46,331 nt of DNA. Source: Geoalkalibacter_A sp034189505. Its GTDB lineage: Bacteria > Desulfobacterota > Desulfuromonadia > Desulfuromonadales > Geoalkalibacteraceae. Shown here in pieces: positions 36,168-44,331 of this stretch. The DNA lies in contig JAXHUR010000020.1 of NCBI GenBank assembly GCA_034189505.1, forward strand, positions 1 to 46,331, read 5' to 3'. The first letter of the stretch is position 1. Each line of letters opens with the position of its first letter. Below the pieces are notes generated by a model that was not told the origin of the DNA, searched no databases, and worked only from the letters and a program-made list of their open reading frames with translations. A program made the position numbers and the translations under genes.

Positions 36168-37130
36168 ATGCTGCCCCGTTACCTGATGCAGGCCGGTTTT
36201 CTGGGTTTTTATGGCTGGCTGATCGTGCAGTTCGCCCGCTGGGCGGCCACGCTGCAATCGGCAACGCTTCCTGCTTTTCCGCGTCCTGTTGCCATTGATG
36301 GATTTCTGCCCTTGAATGGACTGGCGGGTTTGCGGTACTGGCTCTCCAGCGGAGAATGGTACCCGGCGCATGCGGCCGCTGCCTTCATTGTGCTGGCCGC
36401 ATTGCTGAGCGCATTGCTGCTCAAGCGCGGTTTCTGTTCATGGATCTGTCCGGTCTTTCCTCTGTCGGAGGGCTTGTGGCGCCTGGGTGAAAAGCTCATG
36501 GGGCGCACCTTTGCCCCACCCTTCTGGGTCGACCTTCTCCTGCGCGCCTTTAAATACCTGCTGCTTGGATTTATTCTGCAGCGTGTATTTTCGCTGTCCT
36601 TTCCACAGCTGCAGGCTTATCTCGATTCGCCCCGCCACCAGCTGGCCGATATCCGGCTGCTGCATTTTTTTCAATTTCCCGCCGTGACAACTGTCCTTGT
36701 CATCGGTCTGCTGGCCGCTGCCTGTTTCTTTATCCAGATGGCCTGGTGCCGCTATCTGTGTCCCTATGGCGCCCTACTGGGGCTGTTGTCGCTGTTCTCC
36801 CTGGCCGGTGTGTGCCGTGATCCCCGCCGCTGCATACGCTGCGGTCTGTGTTCGGCAAAGTGTCCAGCGTGGCTGCCGGTGATGCACAAGCTCAGGGTGC
36901 GCTCGCCGGAATGCTTTGCCTGCTATCGCTGCGTGCACAACTGCCCGGCCCCGGGAGCGGTGACGCTGCGTGTCGCCGGCAGGCTGAGGGTCCCTTCCCT
37001 GCTCTTTGGAATTATGCTGCTGGGCCTGTTTGCGGCGATGGATCTCTACGGCCGGGTCGAGGGGCGCTGGCATGATGAAAGAGCACCGCAGGCAATCCAC
37101 CGGCAGTTGCTGGAGCTGAAACTGGAGTGA
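36168..37130 (+). CDS. NapH/CcoG-like membrane protein with two 4Fe-4S motifs
   Basis: About 320 residues. Roughly five membrane segments are visible (starting LMQAGFLGFYGWLIVQFARW). Between them are CSWICPVFPLSE and CRYLCPYGALLG, the paired CxxxCP motifs of NapH/CcoG-type proteins. The C-terminal part has two ferredoxin clusters, CIRCGLCSAKCP and CFACYRCVHNCP. It should pass electrons between the quinone pool and a periplasmic or cytoplasmic partner. No NapG, NapA or cytochrome oxidase gene is adjacent, so the partner is unknown. The start is uncertain: ATG at 36168, or a GTG at 36099 adding 23 residues. Confidence 0.85.
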   Translation: MLPRYLMQAGFLGFYGWLIVQFARWAATLQSATLPAFPRPVAIDGFLPLNGLAGLRYWLSSGEWYPAHAAAAFIVLAALLSALLLKRGFCSWICPVFPLSEGLWRLGEKLMGRTFAPPFWVDLLLRAFKYLLLGFILQRVFSLSFPQLQAYLDSPRHQLADIRLLHFFQFPAVTTVLVIGLLAAACFFIQMAWCRYLCPYGALLGLLSLFSLAGVCRDPRRCIRCGLCSAKCPAWLPVMHKLRVRSPECFACYRCVHNCPAPGAVTLRVAGRLRVPSLLFGIMLLGLFAAMDLYGRVEGRWHDERAPQAIHRQLLELKLE

Positions 37131-37225
37131 TCCTGCCGCGTTTTCTGTCTGCGGGCTCTTGCACTGGCGGGGTTTTACAGTATTGTTTTAACGCAATAAG
37201 GAAGGTTTGTCGTACGAAGGAGCTT

Positions 37226-37882
37226 ATGATGAAAAATCCTCTTTTATTTTTGCTTGGCCTCGTCCTGCTTGCCTTCACCTGGGGGTGTTCAGCCACCACC
37301 CTGGAGGCGCAGTGGAAGGATCCGGAGTATCAGGGGCCGCGATTCGACAAAGTGCTGGTTGTCGGCGTGATAGAAACCAGCCTGATCCGGAAGCTGTTTG
37401 AAGACAGATTCGGCGAAGACCTGAGGCGCTATGGGGTGACCGGCCTTGCCAGCTACCGCATGTTTCCCGATGTGGAGCGCCTGGACAAGGATGTGGTGGA
37501 AGGCAAAGTGCACGGCCTCGATATCGAGGGAATTCTGATCACCCGGCTGGTCAAACGCGAAACGGTGGAAGTGACCCATCCCGAAAGGGTGCAGGTGATT
37601 GATCAGGGCCCCTCCTATTACAGTCACCGCCCCTACTGGTACACGCCCTATTATGACCACTGGTATCGCTACTACGATCGCAGTTACGACGTCATTCGCA
37701 CCCCGGCCCGTACCAGTCAGGTCGAGGTCTTTACCATGGAAACCAATCTGTTCCGCGGCAGCGACGGAAAACTGGTCTGGTCGGCGCGCACAGAAACCTT
37801 TGACCAGGGCAAGCTGTCTGAAAATATCGAGGGTCTGGTCGAGATTCTCACCCAAAGCCTGGATGAAAACGGGTTGATCTGA
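37226..37882 (+). CDS. Lipoprotein of unknown function with Tyr/His-rich segment
   Basis: A 218-residue exported protein with a lipobox (FTWGC) after a hydrophobic signal. The mature part begins LEAQWKDPEYQG and resembles the DUF4136/CsgG-like envelope lipoprotein fold only in general pattern (KVLVVGV..., FEDRFGEDLRRYGV, ILITRLVKRE). Residues about 150-178 are strikingly rich in Tyr, His, Trp and Arg (YYSHRPYWYTPYYDHWYRYY), a possible surface or metal/cell-wall contact. AAGGAG precedes two adjacent ATGs (37226 and 37229). The selenoprotein gene follows 70 bp later. I do not recognise a specific function. Confidence 0.75.
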   Translation: MMKNPLLFLLGLVLLAFTWGCSATTLEAQWKDPEYQGPRFDKVLVVGVIETSLIRKLFEDRFGEDLRRYGVTGLASYRMFPDVERLDKDVVEGKVHGLDIEGILITRLVKRETVEVTHPERVQVIDQGPSYYSHRPYWYTPYYDHWYRYYDRSYDVIRTPARTSQVEVFTMETNLFRGSDGKLVWSARTETFDQGKLSENIEGLVEILTQSLDENGLI

Positions 37883-37952
37883 CGCCTGCAGATAAAGTAA
37901 AATCGGCGGGAAATCGAATGGCAGTCAAATTTTATCATCGCGAGGAGGAGAT

Positions 37953-38540
37953 GTGGTGACTTTAAGAAGGAAAACAGGACCTCCGTACTGGAAAGCCGTT
38001 TTTGCGGCAGCTGTGCTGCTGACGCTTTCTCTGGCGCCTGCCGAGCTTCTGGCGGACCAGCAGCGCGCCGATATGAGCAAATCCGTCGGGGATCGCGCCC
38101 CTATTTTCAGCCTGGCCACCTCTCAGGGAACGCTGGCCGATTATGATCGGGACTATTACGGCAAGCATCACCTGGTCATGACTTTCTTTCCCGCGGCATT
38201 CACCCCGGTCTGAACGGGGGAAATGGAGGGTCATCAGAGAAACCTCTATCTCTATGACCGCTTCAACGCCCGCGTCGCGGGCGTCAGCCGCAACGAGCCG
38301 ACCACCCTCGCCTACTGGGCCGAAGATTTAAACCTTACTTTCCCGCTGTTCTCCAATACGGTCGGGCACGCCGGCATCTGGTTCGGGGCTCTCAAGGAGG
38401 GCTATCCCATGTTTTCCCGCACTACGGTGGTGATCGACAAATGGGGCATCATCCGCTACATGAAGAGCGGTTCCCCAGATTTTCACGAAATCCTGACCCT
38501 ACTCAAGCAGTTGCATGAAGAAGAGGAGGAAAAGGGATGA
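37953..38540 (+). CDS. Selenocysteine-containing peroxiredoxin (UGA at catalytic Cys), exported
   Basis: A 195-residue AhpC/TSA-family peroxiredoxin read through an in-frame TGA at 38211-38213 (codon 87). The frame is open on both sides and the context is FFPAAFTPV-U-TGEMEG, the peroxidatic PxxxTxxC motif with selenocysteine for Cys; the conserved Pro and Thr are intact. Downstream, NEPTTLAYWAEDLNLTFPL and the C-terminal DKWGIIRYM fit the family. A candidate bSECIS hairpin follows the UGA. An N-terminal signal (residues about 14-33) suggests periplasmic or membrane-bound peroxide reduction. Start is GTG at 37953 or 37956 after GAGGAGGAG. No resolving Cys is obvious. Insertion needs SelB and tRNA-Sec encoded elsewhere. 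Confidence 0.88.
38223..38249 (+). promoter_or_regulatory. Candidate bSECIS hairpin
   Basis: Bases 38223-38229 (AUGGAGG in RNA) pair with 38243-38249 (CCUCUAU), 7 bp including one G-U, around a 13-nt loop beginning GU, starting 10 nt after the UGA. This matches the placement and loop-GU rule for bacterial SelB-binding elements. Folding was done by eye. Confidence 0.55.
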
Positions 38541-39148
38541 TGAAACGGACGTTTGCGGTCATCGTCGGGATGCTGCTGCTGGCCGGTTGTGTGGCGCCTC
38601 AGCCGTCCGAACCGGTTGATCCCTTCGGCTCCATGCGCCGCTCCGATGGGTCGGTGCTCTGGCAGCAGGAGTATGCCTTCGTGCCCCCCGAGGCCCCCTG
38701 GCAGCTCATTGATCTGAATGAAACCGATTACTCCATTGCTTTTATGAAAACCTGCCGCGAGAGCTATCCCTGCCAGAGCACGCTGGCCTATGCGGAAGAG
38801 CCCTTCGGCTACTCCATGGATTTCGAGCAGCGTCAGCGCGAGTTCTTCAAGCGATTCCTGTGGGCCAGCCGGGTCAATTTCGCTGAAGCCGAGCTCAGCA
38901 GGACTGAAGTTTTCGGTGAGGATGCCCTGATCGCCCGGACAGAGGGAGTTGAGCCGGTCCAGCGGCACAAGGTCGATGTCAAGGTGGTTTTCGCCCGCCG
39001 TGGTGAACGGGTGGTGGCCTTTTACTATACCCAGTGGCGGCCCGAGGACGGTGCTTACGACAAGACGGATATCAAGGATTTCGATCGCTTTGTGGAAAAT
39101 TTCAGCTTTGAGCGTCCTTCCTTTTATCAGCGGTTGCTGGCCGATTAG
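38537..39148 (+). CDS. Lipoprotein of unknown function, coupled to the selenoperoxiredoxin
   Basis: A 203-residue exported protein with a clear lipobox (LLLAGC at residues 13-18). The rest has no motif I recognise; it contains one Cys pair in TCRESYPCQSTL that could form a disulphide, and a C-terminal segment DIKDFDRFVENFSF resembling the end of small stress-type lipoproteins. Its ATG overlaps the stop of the peroxiredoxin gene (ATGA), so the two products are made together and may act together in the envelope. A stem-loop (39166-39200) follows. Confidence 0.8.
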   Translation: MMKRTFAVIVGMLLLAGCVAPQPSEPVDPFGSMRRSDGSVLWQQEYAFVPPEAPWQLIDLNETDYSIAFMKTCRESYPCQSTLAYAEEPFGYSMDFEQRQREFFKRFLWASRVNFAEAELSRTEVFGEDALIARTEGVEPVQRHKVDVKVVFARRGERVVAFYYTQWRPEDGAYDKTDIKDFDRFVENFSFERPSFYQRLLAD

Positions 39149-39165
39149 TTCCAATATATCGTCAG

Positions 39166-39200
39166 CAAAGCCCCGAACTTTATGAATGTTCGGGGCTTTG
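39166..39200. terminator. Terminator-like hairpin
   Basis: Perfect 13-bp arms CAAAGCCCCGAAC and GTTCGGGGCTTTG around a 9-base loop. The T run is short (within the arm only), so termination strength is uncertain. Confidence 0.6.
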
Positions 39201-39239
39201 CCCTTGCGCCTCGGCGCAGGTTGAGGCATTCTGTACCAC

Positions 39240-40526
39240 ATGCCTAAATCAGCTTTCAGTGCGATTGAAAACAGCCTGCGTGATTTTCTCGGCGGTGCGC
39301 GCGTCTCGCTGACCGAACTCGATGACGGGCAGAAGGAAGAGATCGAGGATGATCCGCGCCAGATCCTGGTCCGGCTCAAGATTGATCAATCCGCCTACCT
39401 TTTCCGCGCGCAGCGCAAATATCTTTTGTTCACGGCTACGGAACGAAGTTTCATTCAGGAGCTTTTTGCCGCATTCGAAGGGTTGCTGCGCGGCTTCAGC
39501 GCCGACGGCTACGCGGCTCATTTCCGCACGGCGCTGCTGACCTCCCTCACCGATATCGCCGTGGCCCGTTATATCCGCGGCGACCGCACGGGGGTCTTCT
39601 GGCCGACGCAGAGCCTGCTTCAGCTGCTCAAGACCCTCTCCTATCAGCGCTACGAAGGCTCCCCCGCCACGACCGGTTTTCTGGTCTACCGCACCCAGCT
39701 CGACGACCTGCTTGAATCGATCAAAAAAACCCGCTACGACTGGCTCGACCTGGGTGACGACCGCCGGCGTCTGTCGGGGGACTTCTTCCGCAACCCCCTC
39801 TCCTACCGCTTTGTCGACGGCTTGCGCGCCCTGTTCGTGTGTGATATCCGCATGAACGTCAAGGGCACCATCCGCACCAGCGCACCGGGCCCGCGCGATT
39901 CCATCGAGCAGCTGGCCAACCGGGAGACGGTTTCACTGCTGGCCCAGGCCGGCGAAGGGGCCTTCGCCATCTATGTCAACAAGTCCTCCGAGGTGGAGGT
40001 CGTTCTGGACAGCGACCGCCTGCTGGTCTGGCGCAGAGGCTCCTGGGGGATCTTCGACCCCGACATCTACCGCGATTTCCTGCGCGGCCACCTCGACAAG
40101 CGCTCGATCGATCACCTGGTGTGGTCGATCTACGCCCTCTCCAAGGCGCGCCACGGCACGGTGGTGCTGGTGGCGAACGAAGAAACGGACCTGGAAGCGC
40201 TGCGCAAAGGCTCCGTCGGGGGCCGCGACGCCCTGAGCCGCGCCCTGATCCGCCATGTGCGCGGCACCAAGATCGGCACTCTCAAACGCTCCGGGGAGCT
40301 GATCCGCATCCTCTCCTCGGACGGTCTGACTGTGATCAACCGCAAGGGGGAGCTGCTCGATACGGGCGTGATCATCGATACCTCCCAGGTCGGAGATCTG
40401 GTCACCGGCGGCGGGCGCACCACCGCCGCGACTGCAGCCTCCCGTTTCGGGCGGGTGGTCAAGGTTTCCGAGGACGGCCCGGTAGACCTGTTCCGCGACG
40501 GTCAAAGTGTCTATCGCTTCGGCTGA
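39240..40526 (+). CDS. Divergent DisA/DAC-fold protein (probable nucleotide sensor, DACNV-like)
   Basis: A 428-residue cytoplasmic protein. The C-terminal half (about 225-428) lines up by eye with the diadenylate cyclase (DAC/DisA_N) fold: YALSKARHGTVVLVANEE, then SSDGLTVINRKGELLDTGVII in place of the DGA box, and GGGRTTAATAAS in place of the RHRAA box, then GRVVKVSEDGPVDLF for the closing strand. The catalytic Ala of DGA and both His and second Arg of RHR are changed, so di-AMP synthesis is doubtful. Aravind-group predictions describe inactive 'DACNV' sensor domains of this type; I assign it tentatively. The N-terminal 220 residues are helical with no known motif. The start ATG lacks a clear ribosome-binding site. 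Confidence 0.65.
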   Translation: MPKSAFSAIENSLRDFLGGARVSLTELDDGQKEEIEDDPRQILVRLKIDQSAYLFRAQRKYLLFTATERSFIQELFAAFEGLLRGFSADGYAAHFRTALLTSLTDIAVARYIRGDRTGVFWPTQSLLQLLKTLSYQRYEGSPATTGFLVYRTQLDDLLESIKKTRYDWLDLGDDRRRLSGDFFRNPLSYRFVDGLRALFVCDIRMNVKGTIRTSAPGPRDSIEQLANRETVSLLAQAGEGAFAIYVNKSSEVEVVLDSDRLLVWRRGSWGIFDPDIYRDFLRGHLDKRSIDHLVWSIYALSKARHGTVVLVANEETDLEALRKGSVGGRDALSRALIRHVRGTKIGTLKRSGELIRILSSDGLTVINRKGELLDTGVIIDTSQVGDLVTGGGRTTAATAASRFGRVVKVSEDGPVDLFRDGQSVYRFG

Positions 40527-40616
40527 GCCTTCACCTCTCGAAAGCGCACGATCCCGTCTGCAGCGCAGGTAAAAGGATGTCCCCTGCCCTCCTCTTTTCT
40601 TCCCCTGCCCCTCTTC

Positions 40617-43013
40617 TTATTTCTCGTGGCCCTCAGGAATGGCCGGCGGACGGTTGGGACGCTCGATTGTCTCACCGACGGCGAGGGTCAATTCCTCCCC
40701 CTGATGGGTCACCTGCAGGCGATCGCCGCCGGCCAGGGTGTAGTGCGTCTTCTCGCGGGTTATCCGGACTTCCAGGCGCTGGCCGCGCAGCGTCAGGGCA
40801 AAGCGCATGCTCTTGAGCATTTCGGGCAGGCGGGGGTCGAAGCTGATATTGCCGTCGAAATCGCGCATGCCGGCGAAGCCGTACACCGCCACCATCCAGG
40901 TGCCGCCCATGGAAGCGATGTGGCAGCCGTCCTTGACGTTGCCGCCGACATCGGCCAGATCCATCAGGACGGCGTAGCGCGCGTACTTGACCGCCTTCTC
41001 CTCATCCCCGATCTCCGCGGACACGATCGCCTGGATGCAGGCCGAAAGGGAGGAGTCGCCGGTGGTCAGTGGATCATAATAGTCAAAATTTCTGTGCTTC
41101 TGCTCGCGGGTGAACTCGTCGCCGAGCAGGAACATGGCCAGCACCACATCGGCCTGCTTGATGACCTGGTGCCGATAGATGACCAGCGGGTGGTAGTAGA
41201 GCAGCAGCGGGAAGCGCGATTTGGGCGTCTCTTTCAGATCCCACACCTCGCGGTCGAGAAAGCTGTCGTCCTGCGGATGAATGCGCAACTCCTCGTCGTA
41301 CGGGATGAACATCCGGTCCGCCGCCTCCTGCCACTGTTGATCCTCCTCCTCGGCAAGCCCCGTTCTGTGGACCAGGTTGGCGTAATGTTCGGCGAAGTTC
41401 TCCCGCATGAATCGCACCGTCTGGGCCGCGTGCCACAGGTTCTCCCGCGCCATCAGGTTGGTATAGGCGTTGTTGTTGACGACGGTGGTGTATTCGTCGG
41501 GGCCGGTCACGCTGTGAATGCAGAAGCACCCATCCTGCCGCTTTGAAAAAAAACCGAGATCGAGCCACAAACGCGCCGTTTCCACCAGCATTTCGGCGCC
41601 CTCGTTGAACAGCAGCGCCTTGTCGTCGGTGATTTCCGCATATTTGCGCAGGGCGAACATGATGTCGGCGTTGATATGATACTGCGCAGTGCCCGCGGCA
41701 TAGTTGGAGCTGGCTTCCTCACCGTTGATGGTGCGCCAGGGGAACAGGGCTCCGACCTGGTTCACTTCCCGTGCCCGCTCTCGGGCTCGATCGAGCATGC
41801 TGTGGCGAAAGCGCAGCAGATTGCGGGCGATGCGCGGCGCGGTATAGGTGAGAAAGGGCAGGACGTAGATTTCGGTATCCCAGAAATAGTGCCCCTCATA
41901 AGTCTGGCCGGTCAGGCCCTTGGCGGGGATGCCGGTGCCTTCTGCCCTGGCGCTGGCCTGCAGGATCTGAAACAGGTTCCAGCGCAGCGCCTGCTGCATC
42001 TCGCCCGCCGGACGGGGGTTATTCTCGGGATCGCCTTCAATCTCAATATCGGCGCGCTGCCAGAAATTCTCCAGATAAGCCCGCTGCTCCTTGACAAGGG
42101 GCGTAAATCCCAGCTTCAGAGCTCGGTCCAGGGTGCGCTCGCACCGCTCGCAAAGCTCCTGCGGGCTCGCCCCTCCCCGGGAAGTATGATAGGCGATGTA
42201 TTTGACAATCTGGATCGGCTTGCCCATGCGGGCATCGACTGAAAACTCCACCTTGCCGTAATCCCCGTCGCAGCTGCTGGAGCGTCTGTATTCGCATTCG
42301 GTCTCAAGGTGATGATCGGTCCCGCAGGCAATCACCATTCCGCTGTTTTTCACCCGGTGGCTCAGCATCAGGCGGTTTTTTCGGCCGTAGTGGTATTCGC
42401 TGATCCAGGGGTTGTGTATAAAACCCTTGGACTGGCGCGGGTCCTTGTCCCCTGATTGGTTGGGTTGGTCGCCGATGATTTCAGAGCAGATCACCACCGG
42501 GGCATGATCATTGAGCACCGTGACTTGAAATGAGATCGCGGCCAAATGCCGCTGCGACAGGGAGACCAGGCGGCGCGATTCGATCAGCACCTGCTTTCCG
42601 GACGGCGTTTCCCACAGGACTTCGCGGTCCAGGGTGCCGCTCTGCATGTCCAGGGTGCGCTCATAGATCTGCAGCATCGCAGTGGGCAGGTAGAAGGGTT
42701 CATCGTCGACATAGAGCTTGATCACCTTGGCATCCGGCACATTGAGCATGGTCTGTCCGGTCTGGGCGAAACCGAAGGCGGTTTCACCGTAGACGATCGG
42801 CCAGGTCTCGTGAAAGCCGTTGATGTAGGTGCCGTTTTGAACCGTCGGGCGCCCCTCTTCGAAATTGCCGCGAAAACCGAAATAGCCGTTGCCGACGGAA
42901 AAAAGGGTTTCCGTCTGCGCCAGGAAGCGGGGATAAAAGGCGGTTTCGATAATCTTCCACGGATTGATCGGGTAGATATGCGGGGGCGGGTTGAGGGTTT
43001 CATGTCGAATCAT
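40617..43013 (-). CDS. Glycoside hydrolase family 65 protein (disaccharide phosphorylase/hydrolase)
   Basis: A 798-residue GH65 protein. The N-terminal beta-sandwich begins with NGYFGFRGNFEEGRP, and the (alpha/alpha)6 catalytic domain has GQTYEGHYFWDTEIYVLPFL and the general-acid Glu in VTGPDEYTTVVNNNAYTN. The family includes maltose, trehalose, kojibiose and trehalose-6-phosphate phosphorylases as well as hydrolases, and I cannot tell which from sequence alone. A trehalose-6-phosphate synthase gene about 1.7 kb away makes trehalose or its phosphate a reasonable candidate substrate. No beta-phosphoglucomutase gene, the usual partner, is adjacent. ATG at 43013 with GAGG upstream; it converges on the DAC gene. 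Confidence 0.92.
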   Translation of the reverse strand: MIRHETLNPPPHIYPINPWKIIETAFYPRFLAQTETLFSVGNGYFGFRGNFEEGRPTVQNGTYINGFHETWPIVYGETAFGFAQTGQTMLNVPDAKVIKLYVDDEPFYLPTAMLQIYERTLDMQSGTLDREVLWETPSGKQVLIESRRLVSLSQRHLAAISFQVTVLNDHAPVVICSEIIGDQPNQSGDKDPRQSKGFIHNPWISEYHYGRKNRLMLSHRVKNSGMVIACGTDHHLETECEYRRSSSCDGDYGKVEFSVDARMGKPIQIVKYIAYHTSRGGASPQELCERCERTLDRALKLGFTPLVKEQRAYLENFWQRADIEIEGDPENNPRPAGEMQQALRWNLFQILQASARAEGTGIPAKGLTGQTYEGHYFWDTEIYVLPFLTYTAPRIARNLLRFRHSMLDRARERAREVNQVGALFPWRTINGEEASSNYAAGTAQYHINADIMFALRKYAEITDDKALLFNEGAEMLVETARLWLDLGFFSKRQDGCFCIHSVTGPDEYTTVVNNNAYTNLMARENLWHAAQTVRFMRENFAEHYANLVHRTGLAEEEDQQWQEAADRMFIPYDEELRIHPQDDSFLDREVWDLKETPKSRFPLLLYYHPLVIYRHQVIKQADVVLAMFLLGDEFTREQKHRNFDYYDPLTTGDSSLSACIQAIVSAEIGDEEKAVKYARYAVLMDLADVGGNVKDGCHIASMGGTWMVAVYGFAGMRDFDGNISFDPRLPEMLKSMRFALTLRGQRLEVRITREKTHYTLAGGDRLQVTHQGEELTLAVGETIERPNRPPAIPEGHEK

Positions 43014-43083
43014 GCAAAACCTCGTAGAAGGGGCGGAAGGAATAAGAGAGGCGTACAGGGCCGTCTCGTCAATCCGATAATGG

Positions 43084-43112
43084 AATATAAGATTAGCAGA
43101 TGGTTGGAACAA
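43084..43112 (-). promoter_or_regulatory. Probable promoter of the GH65 gene
   Basis: On the minus strand, TTGTTC (43107-43112), a 17-bp spacer and TATATT (43084-43089), about 70 bp ahead of the start codon. Confidence 0.5.
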
Positions 43113-43215
43113 GTTAAAGCGCTGAACGGGTGGGAAAATACCTTGCGGGAACATTGTAGCCTGGTGGCAAGTATCGTTAAAAGCCCCGCAAGGTGAGAAA
43201 AAAGGGTTAAGCCGG

Positions 43216-44100
43216 TCACTTCTTCTGGTAGGCGTGGTAGAGTCGCAGGGTATTGCGCATGCACATGGCGATGGTCACAGGCCCCACGCGGGGAATGAAA
43301 GTCTGCGCCTGCTGTTCGGCCTCGGTGGTAAAGTTCTTGACGGTGGCGAAGTTGAGGCACACCGTGTTGGCGTTGAGCTCATGGGCTTCGATTTTTGGAA
43401 ATGCTTTCGAAGGCACTCCGGTGATCACCACGTTGGATGACGCCAGCGCCTGCGCACGTGAGATGTCGGTCTCCTCGGCCTTTCCGCCACGATAGAGCAG
43501 GGGACCGAACTCGTCAAACGAATAGACCGTGGCGCCGTCGTTGGACATCATGACCGCCAGCGGGCGCCCCACCACTTCGCTGCGGTTGAAAATGGTCACC
43601 GTGCGGTTGGCCGCCGGCTGGTGTCCGCTGCTGCCGTAGGCGCCGTTGGCTTCCAGCATTTTGAGGATCGCCAGCGGCGTGCAGGGGACCACCGCCTTGT
43701 TGGGCTGCGAAGCCTCGAGGTCGATGCGCTCGTTGCTGTAGAGCATGTTGATCCAGAAGGAGTGCAGCCCCTCGATATCCTTACGGTAATCGACCACCTC
43801 CTTAAGGTAGCGGTCCTGTTCGTTGCCGAAGATCGGATAGTAGACCATCAGCCCGTTGACGTCCGGGTCGGCATTGGCCTCGCGAATGGCGCGCTCCAGA
43901 TCGAGCCGTGCCGCCTCGCGCAACTCATACGCGATGCCCAGGTCCTCACAGGCCCTGCGGGTATAGGCGGCATAGGTCCTGGACGGCGCATAGTCGCCGG
44001 AGAGCAGGCCGACCACCTTCAGGGGACGGTCAAGCGCTTCGATTTCGTTGCGGATCTCCGCCCGGTAGCGGGCCGCAACAACGTCTGGTGCAACAATCAT
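43216..44100 (-). CDS. Mtd1-like NAD-dependent methylenetetrahydrofolate dehydrogenase (FolD superfamily)
   Basis: A 294-residue member of the methylene-THF dehydrogenase/cyclohydrolase superfamily, involved in one-carbon metabolism. It differs from ordinary bacterial FolD: the N-terminal YxxxK motif reads YAAYTRRACEDLG, where the catalytic Lys is Thr. Segments such as GLMVYYPIFGNEQDRYL, PCTPLAILKMLE, IFNRSEVVGRPLAVMMSNDG, VVITGVPS and VTIAMCMRNTLRL are, from memory, closest to the yeast monofunctional NAD-dependent enzyme MTD1. Loss of the Lys suggests dehydrogenase without cyclohydrolase activity. ATG at 44100 has GGAGG upstream. Four 9-bp repeats and terminator hairpins lie upstream. Confidence 0.85.
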   Translation of the reverse strand: MIVAPDVVAARYRAEIRNEIEALDRPLKVVGLLSGDYAPSRTYAAYTRRACEDLGIAYELREAARLDLERAIREANADPDVNGLMVYYPIFGNEQDRYLKEVVDYRKDIEGLHSFWINMLYSNERIDLEASQPNKAVVPCTPLAILKMLEANGAYGSSGHQPAANRTVTIFNRSEVVGRPLAVMMSNDGATVYSFDEFGPLLYRGGKAEETDISRAQALASSNVVITGVPSKAFPKIEAHELNANTVCLNFATVKNFTTEAEQQAQTFIPRVGPVTIAMCMRNTLRLYHAYQKK

Positions 44101-44166
44101 ATCAAGCCTCCGGTATCGTTTTTCAGAGGCCAGCCTACCAGATTCCAAGGCACAAAAACACCATGT

Positions 44167-44202
44167 ATACTTTCCCATAGGTCCTATAAGTCCTATCCGT
44201 CC
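44167..44202 (-). repeat. Four tandem 9-bp repeats upstream of the folate dehydrogenase gene
   Basis: On the plus strand: ATACTTTCC, CATAGGTCC, TATAAGTCC, TATCCGTCC, consensus YATANGTCC. The units repeat exactly every 9 bp. They lie 67-102 bp ahead of the start codon on the minus strand, where a regulator could bind. The rest of 44101-44372 is non-coding and holds terminators. Confidence 0.7.
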
Positions 44203-44228
44203 CAGAGGTCTCAGATGTTGCCCCCCCC

Positions 44229-44263
44229 AAAAAAACAGGCCGGCGAAAAAAACAGCCGGCCTG
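44229..44263 (-). terminator. Intrinsic terminator (minus strand)
   Basis: CAGGCCGGC (44236-44244) pairs with GCCGGCCTG (44255-44263); read on the minus strand the stem is followed by seven T residues (44229-44235). It probably ends transcription coming from the tRNA side. Confidence 0.85.
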
Positions 44264-44331
44264 CAAGATCTCGACACCAAAAAAGGCCGAAATTTGTTTT
44301 TTTGGGGGAGAGGGCAGGGGATCGGAAAAAC

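Noticed and set aside
37953..38213. Reading the peroxiredoxin as a pseudogene or two separate genes split by TGA
   Set aside because: The stop falls exactly on the catalytic Cys codon, the frame and family motifs continue without a shift, and a SECIS-like hairpin follows; selenocysteine explains all three.
44167..44202. A CRISPR array, considered because of the short tandem repeats
   Set aside because: Units are 9 bp and contiguous without spacers, and no cas gene is present anywhere in the window.
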